DNA from: Alphaproteobacteria bacterium
Lineage (GTDB): Bacteria; Pseudomonadota; Alphaproteobacteria; Rhizobiales; Amorphaceae
Length of the DNA: 42,401 nucleotides
Reading direction: 5' to 3'
Assembly (NCBI GenBank): GCA_030431335.1
Contig: JAUIJH010000027.1
Location: 1 to 42,401 of the forward strand
A model generated the notes under the pieces. The model was not told the origin of the DNA, searched no databases, and worked only from the letters and a program-made list of their open reading frames with translations. The position numbers were made by a program, and so were the translations under genes. Shown piece by piece: positions 15,341-26,111 of the stretch (position 1 is the stretch's first letter; the number at the start of each line of letters is the position of its first letter).

Positions 15341-16738
15341 TCAACTGTCGGCGAGGCTGGGAATGCCGAATGTCTTTTCCAGGATCTCGCCCGCCGCCAG
15401 GCACACGTCCTCGCGCCAGGGCGGAGCGACGAGCTGGACCCCGCACGGCACGCCCCCTTCGACGCCCGTTGCCAGCGACATCGCCGGCAAGCCCACCAGC
15501 GGCAGGGCGATCTGAGCGATCTGCGCCTGCCAGATGCGCTCCAGCGCCGCGTCGCCGTCGAGATCCTCGTCCTGCTTGAAGGGCAGTTCGGCCGAGACCG
15601 GCATCAAGACGATGGGATAGTCCGCCATGAAGCGCCGCCAGAGCCGCATCAGGCTGGCGCGGCGGCAGAAGATCTCGCTGAAGCGCGCCGCGTCGAGCCC
15701 GGCCACCCGCGACGCGTTGCGGCGCAGCGCGGTGAGCGCGCCGCGGTCGCCCTCGCGCTCGGCCGCCGCCATCTGGCCGGCGAAATCGTCGCCGAACCAC
15801 AGCGCGATCTGCAGCTCCATCGCCTCCGCCAGCGGCGGCGGCTCGACCGTCTCGTCGACGGTGAAGCCGGCGCTGCGGAAGGCGGCGGCGGCGCGGTCGA
15901 TCTCGGCCACGATACGCGGGTCGACCGGGCGCCCGTCCAGCGTGCGCAGCACCGCGACGCGCCGCGCCAGCTCCGGGCCGGTCAGCGGCACCGGCACGCT
16001 CACCGGATCCTCGGGGCCATAACCGGCCATCGCCTCGAACGCCACGCGCAGGTCGTCGACGCGGCGGGCGAGCGGGCCGGCGACGGACATGAGCTGCGCG
16101 CTGATCCCGCGCTCCGGCCCACTCGCGTTGTAGGCCGGCACGCGGCCGGGGGTCGGCCTGAGGCCGTGCACGCCGCAGGCATAGGCGGGGTAGCGGATCG
16201 ACCCGGCGATGTCGGTGCCCTGGGCGATCATGCAATAGCCCGCCGCGAGCGATGCGCCCGCCCCGCCCGAGGAGCCGCCCGGCGTCAGCGCCGGATTGTG
16301 CGGATTCCGGGTGGTGCCATGGGCGATATTGGAGGTGAACCAGCGATAGGAGAAGGCGGGCGTGTTGGTGCGGCCCACGAAGACGGCGCCTTCGGCCCGC
16401 ATCTTCGCCACGAACGGCGCATCGGTCGCCGCGATGCGGTCCTTGTAGATCGTGGTGCCGTTGGTGGTGGCCCGCCCCTTCTGGTCGATGATGACTTTGG
16501 TGGTCACCGGCACGCCGGCCAGCGGCCCGAGCGGCGTGCCGGCCGCCACCTCCCGGTCGATGGCGTGGGCGCGGGCAAGCGCCTCCTCGGCGCAATCCTC
16601 CACGATGGCGTTGATCGCGGGATTGGTGGCCGCGATGCGCTCCAGCGCGACGGCCGCCACCGCCTCGGCGCTGAGGACGCCCGCTCGCACGCGAAAGGCC
16701 AGCTCGCGCACCGAAAGCGCAAAGGGGTCGGTTGGCAC
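15341..16738 (-). CDS. Amidase signature family hydrolase
   Basis: Ser-cisSer-Lys amidase, 465 residues from the chosen start. Catalytic K81 lies in VTTKVIIDQKG, the cis-serine in TPGGSSGGAGAS at 152-163, and nucleophile S180 in TDIAGSIRYPAY. All are intact. It probably hydrolyses a small amide in the cytoplasm. The start is ambiguous: a GTG at 16738 follows GCGAGG at a good distance and gives a typical N-terminus, while an ATG at 16762 would add eight residues without a clear ribosome site. It is codirectional with the sulfatase, 40 bp downstream, so the two may form an operon. The upstream region also leads divergently toward katG. Confidence 0.88.
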   Translation of the reverse strand: MPTDPFALSVRELAFRVRAGVLSAEAVAAVALERIAATNPAINAIVEDCAEEALARAHAIDREVAAGTPLGPLAGVPVTTKVIIDQKGRATTNGTTIYKDRIAATDAPFVAKMRAEGAVFVGRTNTPAFSYRWFTSNIAHGTTRNPHNPALTPGGSSGGAGASLAAGYCMIAQGTDIAGSIRYPAYACGVHGLRPTPGRVPAYNASGPERGISAQLMSVAGPLARRVDDLRVAFEAMAGYGPEDPVSVPVPLTGPELARRVAVLRTLDGRPVDPRIVAEIDRAAAAFRSAGFTVDETVEPPPLAEAMELQIALWFGDDFAGQMAAAEREGDRGALTALRRNASRVAGLDAARFSEIFCRRASLMRLWRRFMADYPIVLMPVSAELPFKQDEDLDGDAALERIWQAQIAQIALPLVGLPAMSLATGVEGGVPCGVQLVAPPWREDVCLAAGEILEKTFGIPSLADS

Positions 16739-16877
16739 GGACGGCCTCGCTTCACATCGCATCGCGGAGCGGCACCCGAGTCGGCCGGCCCCGCGGAGAA
16801 CTATGCGACGTACGGCCGGCGGAGCCAACAGTTGCCCCCGATTCAACCAGCATCGGGCAGGGGGCGCGGCCGAATGA

Positions 16878-19139
<2,262 letters not shown>

Positions 19140-19155
19140 TCGTCCCCAACGACGA

Positions 19156-19196
19156 AGCGGGGCCGGACATCACCGTCCGGCCCCGCTTTTTCTTTT
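19156..19196 (+). terminator. Strong intrinsic terminator of katG
   Basis: A perfect 13-bp stem (AGCGGGGCCGGAC at 19156-19168 with GTCCGGCCCCGCT at 19175-19187), a 6-base loop ATCACC, then TTTTTCTTTT through 19196. It begins 17 bp after the katG stop and is the clearest Rho-independent terminator in the window. Confidence 0.95.
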
Positions 19197-19236
19197 CGCA
19201 GCCGGGCCTTTCCCGGAACCATCCCTCGCGCCGGCC

Positions 19237-20022
19237 TCAAATGGCCAGTTCGGCCGCCTCCTCCACGAAGCCGAGGCGGCGGGAAATGGCGGCGGCGTGG
19301 CTCATCACGTAGGGCGCGATGCGGTGGAGGCGCGCCTCCGGCAGCCGGTCCGCCTCCCCCGACACGGAGATCGCGGCGATCACGCGGCCGTTGGACGAGC
19401 GGATCGGCGCGGCGGCGCAGTTGACGTCGCTCTTGTGCTCGCCGAGGTCGAGCGAATAGCCGCGCTCGCGGATCTCGGCTAGCGCGGTTTCCAGCGCCGC
19501 CGGCTCGGTGATGGTGTTGGCGGTAAAGCGATGGAGCCCCCCGGCGACCACCTTGGCGATGGTCGCCTCGTCCTGAAAGGCGAGCGCGGCCTTGCCCACA
19601 CCCGTGCAGTAGCAGGGCGACTGCTCCATGGTGATGGTGGCGTTCTGTGCGCCGGTGCGCCCGCCCGCCGCGCGCTCCACGAACACCATGCGCTCCCCGT
19701 CGAACACGCAGAGGTGGACCACCTCGCCCACCAGGCTGCCGAGCGATTCCACCAGCGGCCGCGCCTCGCTCTGCAGGTCCATGTTGTGCAGCACTGTGAC
19801 TCCGAGTTGAAACAGCTTCAGCCCCAGCCGGTAGGCTTCGCGCGAGGCGTCCTGGTCGAGAAAGCCGATTTCCTTGAGCGACAGGATCGCCCGGTGCGCC
19901 GTCGAGCGGGGCAATCCGGTGCGCGCGGCAATCTCCGACACCGACAACAGCCGGTCGCGCGTCGAGAAGCACTCGAGAACGCTCATCAGCTTGCCAGTCG
20001 ATTTGATGTTCTTGGTTTCCAC
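19237..20022 (-). CDS. IclR-family transcriptional regulator
   Basis: IclR-type regulator, 261 residues. Winged HTH at about 7-65, with recognition region SVSEIAARTGLPRSTAHRAI at about 27-46, then the GAF-like effector domain from about 75 (VGEVVHLCVFDGERMVFVE ... CYCTGVGKAALAF). The start is a GTG preceded by GGAGGGG. An upstream ATG frame would add 17 residues through the promoter and is unlikely. It is divergent from the aldolase/oxidase/TRAP operon, and two matching palindromes lie in between, so it probably controls that operon and itself. Ligand presumably the transported acid or its product. IclR regulators can activate or repress; site 2 over the ribosome site suggests repression. Confidence 0.92.
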   Translation of the reverse strand: METKNIKSTGKLMSVLECFSTRDRLLSVSEIAARTGLPRSTAHRAILSLKEIGFLDQDASREAYRLGLKLFQLGVTVLHNMDLQSEARPLVESLGSLVGEVVHLCVFDGERMVFVERAAGGRTGAQNATITMEQSPCYCTGVGKAALAFQDEATIAKVVAGGLHRFTANTITEPAALETALAEIRERGYSLDLGEHKSDVNCAAAPIRSSNGRVIAAISVSGEADRLPEARLHRIAPYVMSHAAAISRRLGFVEEAAELAI

Positions 20023-20111
20023 GCCGCCCCTCCGCGCTCGCACGCGCCTACCCCAAATGCCAGCTCCCGACAATGAGCGCTCTGCGATTGCGGGACTACA
20101 GCCAGAACGTT

Positions 20112-20128
20112 ATCCCATAATATGGGAT
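20112..20128. promoter_or_regulatory. IclR-type operator copy 1
   Basis: ATCCCATAATATGGGAT, a perfect 17-bp palindrome around a central A, 89 bp upstream of the iclR-type GTG. It matches copy 2 at 15 of 17 positions, with centres exactly 120 bp apart. Confidence 0.6.
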
Positions 20129-20231
20129 GGCTGGAAGCCCCGCATACTCTTGAAATCCCAGTAACTCGTCATTTGTCGAGAAAAACCATCGAAAGAACCG
20201 TTTGACAGATCCACGCATCTGGTGTCCTTTC

Positions 20232-20248
20232 ATCCCACAATATGGGAG
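20232..20248. promoter_or_regulatory. IclR-type operator copy 2, over the ribosome site
   Basis: ATCCCACAATATGGGAG differs from copy 1 at two positions. Its right half contains GGGAG (20244-20248), which is also the likely ribosome site of the aldolase gene starting at 20257. TTGACA at 20202-20207 is a possible -35 for the operon; the -10 is not obvious. Confidence 0.55.
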
Positions 20249-20256
20249 TGAGCCAG

Positions 20257-21168
20257 ATGGCATTCGACTTTAAGGGGATTATCCCGCCCGTGGTGACGCC
20301 GTTCGACGAGAACGGAGAGATCAAGGTCAGCGCGATTCGCGCGAACGTGCGGTTTCTGCTCGACAAGGGCGTGCACGGCATCTGCTTCGGCGGGTCGACC
20401 GGCGAAGGCCACACGCTGACCGGCAACGAGTTGGTCACCATCGCCGAGGCGTGCGCCTCCGAGGTCAACGGCCGCGTGCCGCTGATCGCCGGCATCATCG
20501 TCAACTCCACGCGCGACGCGGTCCAGAAGGCCAAGCGCATGGAAGCGATCGTCGACGCCTTCCAGGTCACGCCGGTCCACTACCTCTTCAAGCCGGACGA
20601 GGACGCCACCTACCGCCACTTCGAGACGATCACCGGCGAGACCGACAAGCCGGTCCTCATCTACAACGTGATCCCGTGGAACTACCTGTCGCCCGCGCTG
20701 CTGGTGCGGCTGATGAAGGGTCTGCCGGGCATCCTGGGCGTGAAGCAGAGCGCCGGCGACCTCAAGCTGTTCGCCGATCTGATGATCACGGCGCCGGAAG
20801 GCAAGCGCATCTACTCGGCCATCGACGCCCTGCTCTACCCCTCCTTCGCGATGGGCTCGCACGGCACCATCGCCGCCAACCCCGCGGCTGTCCCCGGCCC
20901 GTGCGTGGCGCTGTGGAACGCGGTGCAGGCGGGCGACCATGCGCGCGGCCTCAAGATCCACGAGTCGCTGCTGCGCTTCTGGAACACGATCTTCGCCGAC
21001 AACCTGCCGGCCAACGTGAAGACCGCGCTGGCCCTGCAAGGGTGCGACGCCGGCCTGCCGCGCGCGCCGATGCCCAAGACGAGCCCGGAAGTCGCTGCCA
21101 AGATCGAAGTGGCGCTGAAGGAACTGCTCGCCTTCGAAGAGTCCTCGGCGCAGCAAAAGGCCGCCTGA
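20257..21168 (+). CDS. Dihydrodipicolinate synthase family (DapA-like) aldolase/dehydratase
   Basis: Class I lyase of the DHDPS/N-acetylneuraminate-lyase family, 303 residues, cytoplasmic (beta/alpha)8 barrel. The Schiff-base lysine is K163 (GILGVKQSAG) and the partner tyrosine Y136 (LIYNVIPWN), at nearly the E. coli DapA spacing. The pyruvate-binding loop is GGSTGEGHTL at about 45-54. Absence of lysine-biosynthesis neighbours and the operon with an oxidase and TRAP system argue for catabolic use, such as a 2-keto-3-deoxy sugar-acid aldolase/dehydratase, rather than true dapA. The ATG at 20257 is preferred to one 15 bases upstream, since that earlier ATG lies in the operator and lacks a ribosome site. 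First gene of the operon. Confidence 0.9.
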   Translation: MAFDFKGIIPPVVTPFDENGEIKVSAIRANVRFLLDKGVHGICFGGSTGEGHTLTGNELVTIAEACASEVNGRVPLIAGIIVNSTRDAVQKAKRMEAIVDAFQVTPVHYLFKPDEDATYRHFETITGETDKPVLIYNVIPWNYLSPALLVRLMKGLPGILGVKQSAGDLKLFADLMITAPEGKRIYSAIDALLYPSFAMGSHGTIAANPAAVPGPCVALWNAVQAGDHARGLKIHESLLRFWNTIFADNLPANVKTALALQGCDAGLPRAPMPKTSPEVAAKIEVALKELLAFEESSAQQKAA

Positions 21169-21184
21169 GCCACAACGAAGACAG

Positions 21185-21225
21185 CGGCGCGACGCCAGAA
21201 GGCCGCAAGGTCCGCCGTCGCGCCG
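21185..21225 (+). other. Intercistronic stem-loop, aldolase to oxidase
   Basis: A 10-bp perfect stem (CGGCGCGACG at 21185-21194 with CGTCGCGCCG at 21216-21225). Its loop contains a second small hairpin, GGCC-GCAA-GGTC (21201-21212), with a GNRA-type tetraloop. It ends just before the ribosome site GGGAGG of the oxidase. No T-tract, so it is more likely an mRNA-stability or processing element than a terminator. Confidence 0.55.
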
Positions 21226-21240
21226 GATCGGGAGGAAACG

Positions 21241-22647
21241 ATGAACATGACCGCCGTCCCCATCCGGGCCGGTGTGCCGGAGAGCGTGCGTGCCGCGCTC
21301 GAGGCCGCCGTGCCGGGGCGCCTGTCCGCCGCCTCGGCGGTGCGCGAGCACCATAGCCGCGGCGAGGGCATGCCCGACGCCGGCCTTCCCGATCTCGTGG
21401 CCTTCCCCGCCACCACCGAGGAGGTCGCCGCGCTGGTTCGCATCTGCGACGGCGCCGCGATCCCCATGGTGCCCTGGGGCACCGGCACCTCGCTGGAAGG
21501 GCAGGTCGCCGCCCTTTCCGGCGGGCTGTCCATCGATCTGTCCGGCATGGTCCAGGTCCTCGCCGTCAGCCAGGCCTCGCTCGATTGCCGGGTCGAGGCC
21601 GGCATCACCCGCGTCGCCCTCAACGAGCACCTGCGCAGCACCGGCCTGTTCTTCCCCCTCGACCCCGGCGCCGACGCCTCCATCGGCGGCATGGCGGCGA
21701 CGCGCGCGTCCGGCACCAACGCGGTCGGCTACGGCACGATGCGCGAAGCCGTGCTCGGCCTCACCGTGGTGACGCCGCAGGGCAAGATCATCCACACCGG
21801 CAGCCGCGCCCGCAAATCCGCCGCCGGCTACGACCTCACCCGCCTCTACGTGGGCTCGGAAGGCACGCTCGGCATCATCACCGAGGTGGCGCTGCGCCTC
21901 TACGGGCTGCCCGAGGCCATCGTCTGCGCCACCTGCCAGTTCGACGACCTCGAGGGCGCGGCCAGCGCCGCGAGCCTGGCGTTGCAGACAAACCTGCGCC
22001 CCGCCCGCATGGAATTGCTGGACGATGTGCAGATGGCCGCCTGCATCACCTATTCCAAGCTGACGGACCTCGCGCCCAAACCCACGCTGTTCCTGGAGTT
22101 CCACGGCACCGAGGCGGCCGCGCGCGAGCAGGCCTCGCTGCTCGCCGAGATCGCGGCCGAATGCGGCGGCTCCGGCTTCCGCGAGGCGGAGACGCCGGAA
22201 GCCCGCACGCGCCTGTGGAAGGCGCGGCACGACTGCTATCACGCCGTGATGGCGCTCGCCCCCGGCAAGCGCAACATGGGCACCGACGCGTGCGTGCCCA
22301 TCGAGCACCTCGCCGACATCATCGCCGAAACGAAGCGCGACATCGAGAAGACCGGCCTGGTGGCGCCCATCGTCGGCCACGTCGGCGACGGCAATTTTCA
22401 CCTCGGCATCCTGTTCGACCCCGCCGACGCGGACGAGACGGAGCGGGCCGAGGCACTCGCCTTCCGCACCAGCCGGCGCGCCATCGCGGCCGGCGGCACC
22501 TGCTCGGGCGAGCACGGGATCGGCCTGCACAAGATCGTCCATATGGAAACCGAGCATGGCCCCGCTCTCGACGTGATGCGCGCGATCAAGGCAACGCTCG
22601 ACCCCAAGGGACTGATGAACCCCGGCAAAATGCTTCCGCCGGACTGA
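21241..22647 (+). CDS. FAD-linked oxidase, D-lactate/glycolate dehydrogenase-like
   Basis: FAD-binding oxidoreductase of the GlcD/DLD family, 468 residues, normal length. The FAD_binding_4 domain includes VPWGTGTSLEGQV at about 77-89 and a Gly/Ala-rich segment IGGMAATRASGTNAVGYGTM at about 148-167. The FAD-oxidase C domain ends with HVGDGNFHLG and SGEHGIGLHK, the His-rich active-site motifs of D-2-hydroxyacid dehydrogenases. It would oxidise a D-2-hydroxy acid to the 2-oxo acid, passing electrons to a quinone or cytochrome. The start follows GGGAGG six bases upstream. Between the aldolase and the TRAP genes, its product or substrate is likely linked to the imported acid. Confidence 0.9.
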   Translation: MNMTAVPIRAGVPESVRAALEAAVPGRLSAASAVREHHSRGEGMPDAGLPDLVAFPATTEEVAALVRICDGAAIPMVPWGTGTSLEGQVAALSGGLSIDLSGMVQVLAVSQASLDCRVEAGITRVALNEHLRSTGLFFPLDPGADASIGGMAATRASGTNAVGYGTMREAVLGLTVVTPQGKIIHTGSRARKSAAGYDLTRLYVGSEGTLGIITEVALRLYGLPEAIVCATCQFDDLEGAASAASLALQTNLRPARMELLDDVQMAACITYSKLTDLAPKPTLFLEFHGTEAAAREQASLLAEIAAECGGSGFREAETPEARTRLWKARHDCYHAVMALAPGKRNMGTDACVPIEHLADIIAETKRDIEKTGLVAPIVGHVGDGNFHLGILFDPADADETERAEALAFRTSRRAIAAGGTCSGEHGIGLHKIVHMETEHGPALDVMRAIKATLDPKGLMNPGKMLPPD

Positions 22648-22651
22648 CCGC

Positions 22652-22674
22652 GGATCGTCGCGCCGCGGCGATCC
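22652..22674 (+). other. Intercistronic stem-loop, oxidase to dctP
   Basis: Hairpin GGATCGTCGC-GCC-GCGGCGATCC, ten base pairs including one G-U pair and a 3-base loop, starting 4 bases after the oxidase stop. It shares the 10-mer CGTCGCGCCG with the right arm of the preceding stem-loop. No T-tract. Confidence 0.55.
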
Positions 22675-22725
22675 ACCTCTGAAGGCGCCCCACAAAGCGG
22701 CGCCGACAACCGGGAGAACGACCCA

Positions 22726-23748
22726 ATGAGACTCATCCGACAGACTGCGCTCGCGGGCGCGGCCGTGATCCTGCTTGCCTTGCCGGCACTCGCCGAGCCG
22801 CTCAAGGCGACGTGGACCGATCCGGACGATCCCGCCAACGCGCCGGTCGCCGCGCAGATGAACATCCTGAAGGATGCCGCCAGCCGGTTCTCCGGCGGCG
22901 AGATCGAGATCGAGCTCTACCCCAACGGGCAGCTCGGCGATCAGCGCGCCATGGTCCAGCAGGTGCGCCGCGGCACGATCCACTTCGCCAACATCGCCTC
23001 CGGCGTTCTCGCCTCGCTTTACGCGCCCGAGCTGTCGATCGTGGACATGCCGTTCCTGTTCAAGTCGCGCGCCCACTTCCGCGCCACCATGGACGCGGAA
23101 AACCCGATCATGAAGGAGCTGTTCGACAAGGTGGCCGCCGACACGGGCGTGCGCGTCCTGTCGCTCAACCCCTACGGCTTCCGCAACATCACCACCAAAG
23201 GCTCGCCGGTGCACAGCCCGGACGACCTCGCGGGCCTCAAGATCCGCACCATGGAGATCGTCCCGCACCAGGAGATGGTCCGCGCGATGGGCGCCACCCC
23301 GGTGCCGATCCCCTACCTCGAGCTCTACACCAGCCTGCAGACCGGCGTGGTCGACGGCCAGGAGAACCCGCCCTCCAACATCATCCTGATGCGCTTCTTC
23401 CAGGTCCAGGACAACATGACCGAGACGCAGCACGTGATGACCACGGGCGCCGTCATCACCAACGAGGAATGGTGGCAGGGCCTTTCGGCGGACAACCGCC
23501 AGGCGATCCTGCACGCGCTGAAGGAGGCCGAGCTGGCCCATGACGGCATCGGCGCGGTGAAGGACTATCTCGGCGTCAACACGCTGCGCGAGGAGGGCAT
23601 GACAGTCTACACGCCCACCACCGAGGAGATGGCAGCCTTCCGCGAAGCGGCCATCGAGCCCACCAAGGCCTGGGCCATGGGCGAGCTGGGCGAAGAATTC
23701 GTGACCCGGTTCTTCGATCACATGGCCTCGTTCGACGACCAGTTCTGA
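22726..23748 (+). CDS. dctP: TRAP transporter periplasmic binding protein DctP
   Basis: Substrate receptor of a TRAP transporter (DctP/TAXI-distinct branch), 340 residues. Signal peptide at residues 1-23 (VILLALPALA, cleavage before EPLKATW). The DctP fold is supported by LYPNGQLGDQRAMVQQVRRG, the carboxylate-binding Arg in LAGLKIRTMEI, and VPIPYLELYTSLQTGVVDGQ, a hallmark segment. It would capture an organic acid and pass it to DctQM. The start has GGGAGA nine bases upstream. It lies between stem-loops on both sides, which would allow a higher transcript level for the binding protein than for the membrane genes. Confidence 0.95.
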   Translation: MRLIRQTALAGAAVILLALPALAEPLKATWTDPDDPANAPVAAQMNILKDAASRFSGGEIEIELYPNGQLGDQRAMVQQVRRGTIHFANIASGVLASLYAPELSIVDMPFLFKSRAHFRATMDAENPIMKELFDKVAADTGVRVLSLNPYGFRNITTKGSPVHSPDDLAGLKIRTMEIVPHQEMVRAMGATPVPIPYLELYTSLQTGVVDGQENPPSNIILMRFFQVQDNMTETQHVMTTGAVITNEEWWQGLSADNRQAILHALKEAELAHDGIGAVKDYLGVNTLREEGMTVYTPTTEEMAAFREAAIEPTKAWAMGELGEEFVTRFFDHMASFDDQF

Positions 23749-23754
23749 CGTACC

Positions 23755-23780
23755 GCGGCGCCGCCTTCGCGCGGCGCCGC
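23755..23780 (+). other. Intercistronic stem-loop, dctP to dctQ
   Basis: A 9-bp perfect stem, GCGGCGCCG (23755-23763) with CGGCGCCGC (23772-23780), loop CCTTCGCG, 6 bases after the dctP stop. Very stable; likely protects the dctP mRNA 3' end or dampens dctQM expression. Confidence 0.55.
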
Positions 23781-23812
23781 TCCCCCGCCACGAACCCGTC
23801 GGGAGACGCGCG

Positions 23813-24325
23813 ATGCGCAAAGTCCTCAGATTTGTCGACCGCCTGATCCAGATCCTGAACGCGACGCTCACCGCCCTCGCCCTCGCCGCGATGTTCGCCA
23901 CCGTGCTGACGCTGGTGGTCGCGCGCTACGGGTTCGGCATCGCGATCTTCTGGGGCGAAGAGCTTGCCCGCTACCTGATGATCTACATGGCCTTCATCGG
24001 CGCCGCGGTGGCGCTGCGCTGCAACCTCCATCCGCGCCTCACCGTCTTCGTCTCGATGCTGCCGCGCGGGGCGCAGCAGGGCATCGAAGTCGTCATCAAC
24101 CTCCTCTTGATCGTGACGCTGGTGATCCTCTTCTGGCATGGGCTCGATGTGGCGCGCGAAGAGGGCATCATGCGCACCCCGGCGCTGCGCATCCACTATT
24201 TCTGGGTGTTCATGGCGATCCCCATCGGCGCGGCGCTGATGCTCGTGCAACTCGCCTGGCGCCCCTTCTTTCCGAGCCTCTTCGTCATCCACGGCGATGA
24301 CGACATCCCGGAGGACGCAGCGTGA
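23813..24325 (+). CDS. dctQ: TRAP transporter small permease DctQ
   Basis: Small membrane subunit, 170 residues, with four hydrophobic segments: about 18-40 (LALAAMFATVLTLVVARY), 45-66 (FWGEELARYLMIYMAFIGAA), 90-107 and 125-148. The FWGEELARYLMIYMAF stretch is a characteristic DctQ motif. It pairs with DctM to form the permease. It ends overlapping the dctM GTG (GTGA overlap), so the two are coupled. The start is the ATG that follows GGGAGA. Confidence 0.93.
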   Translation: MRKVLRFVDRLIQILNATLTALALAAMFATVLTLVVARYGFGIAIFWGEELARYLMIYMAFIGAAVALRCNLHPRLTVFVSMLPRGAQQGIEVVINLLLIVTLVILFWHGLDVAREEGIMRTPALRIHYFWVFMAIPIGAALMLVQLAWRPFFPSLFVIHGDDDIPEDAA

Positions 24326-25611
24326 TCTCCGCATTCGGGGCGATGCTGATCGCCTTCGCCGTCCTCACCGTGATCGGCTTTCCGCTCGCCTTCGCCATGC
24401 TGTTGTCCTGCACGCTCTACTTCGTGCTGGCGGGCGAGCCGCTCTACCTGGTGGCGCAGCAATTCTTCAACGGCATCGACATCTTCACCATTATGGCGAT
24501 CCCGTTCTTCATGCTGGCGGGCGACCTGATGGTGGTGTCCGGCACGGCGGAACGGTTGTTGAAATTCGCCCAGCTCCTGGTCGGGCGCCTGCGCGGCGGA
24601 ACGGGCTACGTCAACATCGTCGCCTCGATGCTGTTCGGCGGCTGCTCGGGCTCCTCGGTGGCCGACATCGCCGCGCTCGGCCGCATGCAGGTGGCGATGA
24701 TGGAGCGCTCCGGCTTCTCGCGCGAATTCGCCGCCGCTCTCACCATCGCGACCTCCATCAAGGGCGCGATCATCCCGCCCTCGATCCCCATCGTGCTGGT
24801 GGGCGCCGTCACCGGCACCTCGATCGGCGGCATGCTGATCGGCGGCCTGGTTCCGGGCCTCCTGGTCGCCGTGGCGATGGCGGTGACGGTCAACCTCTAC
24901 ACCCGCAAGCGCGTGGTGGTGCCGATGCGCGAGACCACGGGACGCGAAAAGGCGGTCATCATCTTCCAGTCGCTGCCGTTCCTGATGATGCCGGTCATCA
25001 TCCTGGGGGGCATCCTGTCGGGCGTGTTCACGCCCACGGAGGCATCGGCCGCGGCGGTGGGCTGGGGGCTCATCCTGTGGATCGCCTCCGCGCGGGGGCG
25101 GCCGAACCTGCGCGTCCTCGCCTCGGTGTTCGTGCGCTCGGGAACGCTGGCGGCCGCCGTCCTGCTCCTCACCGGCGCATCCAACGTGTTCTCGTGGGTG
25201 CTCGCCGCGGAGCGGGTGCCGGCGCTGATCGCGGATGGGATCTCCTCGATCACCACCGACCCCATCATGGTGCTCCTCATCATCAACATCTTCCTGCTGA
25301 TCTGGGGCCTGTTCATGGACATGCTGCCGGCGATCTTCATCGTGGTGCCGATCCTGGTGCCGCTCGCGGTGAAGCTCGGCATCGATCCGGTGCACTTCGG
25401 CGTCGTCTGCACCTTCAACCTCGTGATCGGCCTCATCACACCGCCCTACGGCACGGCGCTGTTCACCGGCTCGATCGTGCTCAACATGCCGATCGAGAAG
25501 ATCGTGAGGCACATGATCCCGTTCTTCATCGCGGCCGTGGCGGTGCTGCTCCTCATCACCTACGTGCCGGAGACGGTGCTCTTCCTGCCACGCCAGATGG
25601 GGCTCCTCTAG
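24322..25611 (+). CDS. dctM: TRAP transporter large permease DctM
   Basis: Large membrane subunit with 429 residues and about 12 helices, carrying Na+- or H+-driven transport. Hallmarks are visible: PFFMLAGDLMV at about 59-69, FGGCSGSSVADIAALG near 106-121, IIPPSIPIVLVGA and the PYGTALF segment near the C-terminus. The GTG start at 24322 overlaps the dctQ stop by four bases. Last gene of the aldolase-oxidase-dctPQM operon. The TRAP set is complete. Confidence 0.95.
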   Translation: MISAFGAMLIAFAVLTVIGFPLAFAMLLSCTLYFVLAGEPLYLVAQQFFNGIDIFTIMAIPFFMLAGDLMVVSGTAERLLKFAQLLVGRLRGGTGYVNIVASMLFGGCSGSSVADIAALGRMQVAMMERSGFSREFAAALTIATSIKGAIIPPSIPIVLVGAVTGTSIGGMLIGGLVPGLLVAVAMAVTVNLYTRKRVVVPMRETTGREKAVIIFQSLPFLMMPVIILGGILSGVFTPTEASAAAVGWGLILWIASARGRPNLRVLASVFVRSGTLAAAVLLLTGASNVFSWVLAAERVPALIADGISSITTDPIMVLLIINIFLLIWGLFMDMLPAIFIVVPILVPLAVKLGIDPVHFGVVCTFNLVIGLITPPYGTALFTGSIVLNMPIEKIVRHMIPFFIAAVAVLLLITYVPETVLFLPRQMGLL

Positions 25612-25635
25612 GCGCCGCCCGACCCGTCGCCGCAA

Positions 25636-26091
25636 TCACCGGTGCGACGACGGGGCCCCGCCAAGGTGCCCCGCCCGCCTCGTCTTGAAGTCGTTTTCGA
25701 TGTCGCAGAGGCGCGTTTCGGCGAAGCGCCGCAGGAGCGCCTGGGTGGCGCCGGCGATGGTGGTCTCCATCGTGGCATTGACCGCCTGCTCGACGAGGCA
25801 GGCCGGCGTCGGGTTGGAGAGGCCGAAGGCGAACAGCTCCGGTTCGCCGAGGGAACGGTAGATGTCCAGCAGCGTGATCTCGTCGGTCGCGCGTGCGAGG
25901 CGCCAGCCGCCGCCGTGACCCTTTTCCGCCGCCACGAAGCCTCCCTCGCGCAAGCCGGCGAGGATCCGGCGCACGACGACGGCGTTGGAGCCGAGCATCT
26001 CCGCGATCTCCTGCGACGTCAGCGCGTCCTCGGTCTCGGCCATGTGCAGGAGCACGTGAAGGAGACGGGACAGCCGCGTGTCCTGGCGCAT
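25636..26091 (-). CDS. Rrf2-family transcriptional regulator
   Basis: Rrf2-type winged-helix regulator, 151 residues. HTH SQEIAEMLGSNAVVVRRILAG at about 27-47 and wing KGHGGGWRLAR follow the family. It lacks the three-cysteine Fe-S cluster pattern: only two cysteines remain, at PACLVEQ and TRLCDIE. It is therefore more like the cluster-free YwnA-type branch than IscR or NsrR. The start is the ATG with CGGAG about ten bases upstream. It is divergent from the methyltransferase across a 115-bp gap that carries a repeated motif, so it likely controls that gene and itself. Convergent with dctM. Confidence 0.9.
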   Translation of the reverse strand: MRQDTRLSRLLHVLLHMAETEDALTSQEIAEMLGSNAVVVRRILAGLREGGFVAAEKGHGGGWRLARATDEITLLDIYRSLGEPELFAFGLSNPTPACLVEQAVNATMETTIAGATQALLRRFAETRLCDIENDFKTRRAGHLGGAPSSHR

Positions 26092-26111
26092 GTCGGGGGC
26101 TCCGTTTTGCC

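Noticed and set aside
20230..23901. Very long open frame (about 1223 codons) on the minus strand
   Set aside because: It is antisense to the aldolase, oxidase, dctP and part of dctQ, all with catalytic motifs. Its product is rich in Arg, His, Gly and Ala, as expected from a GC-rich antisense frame.
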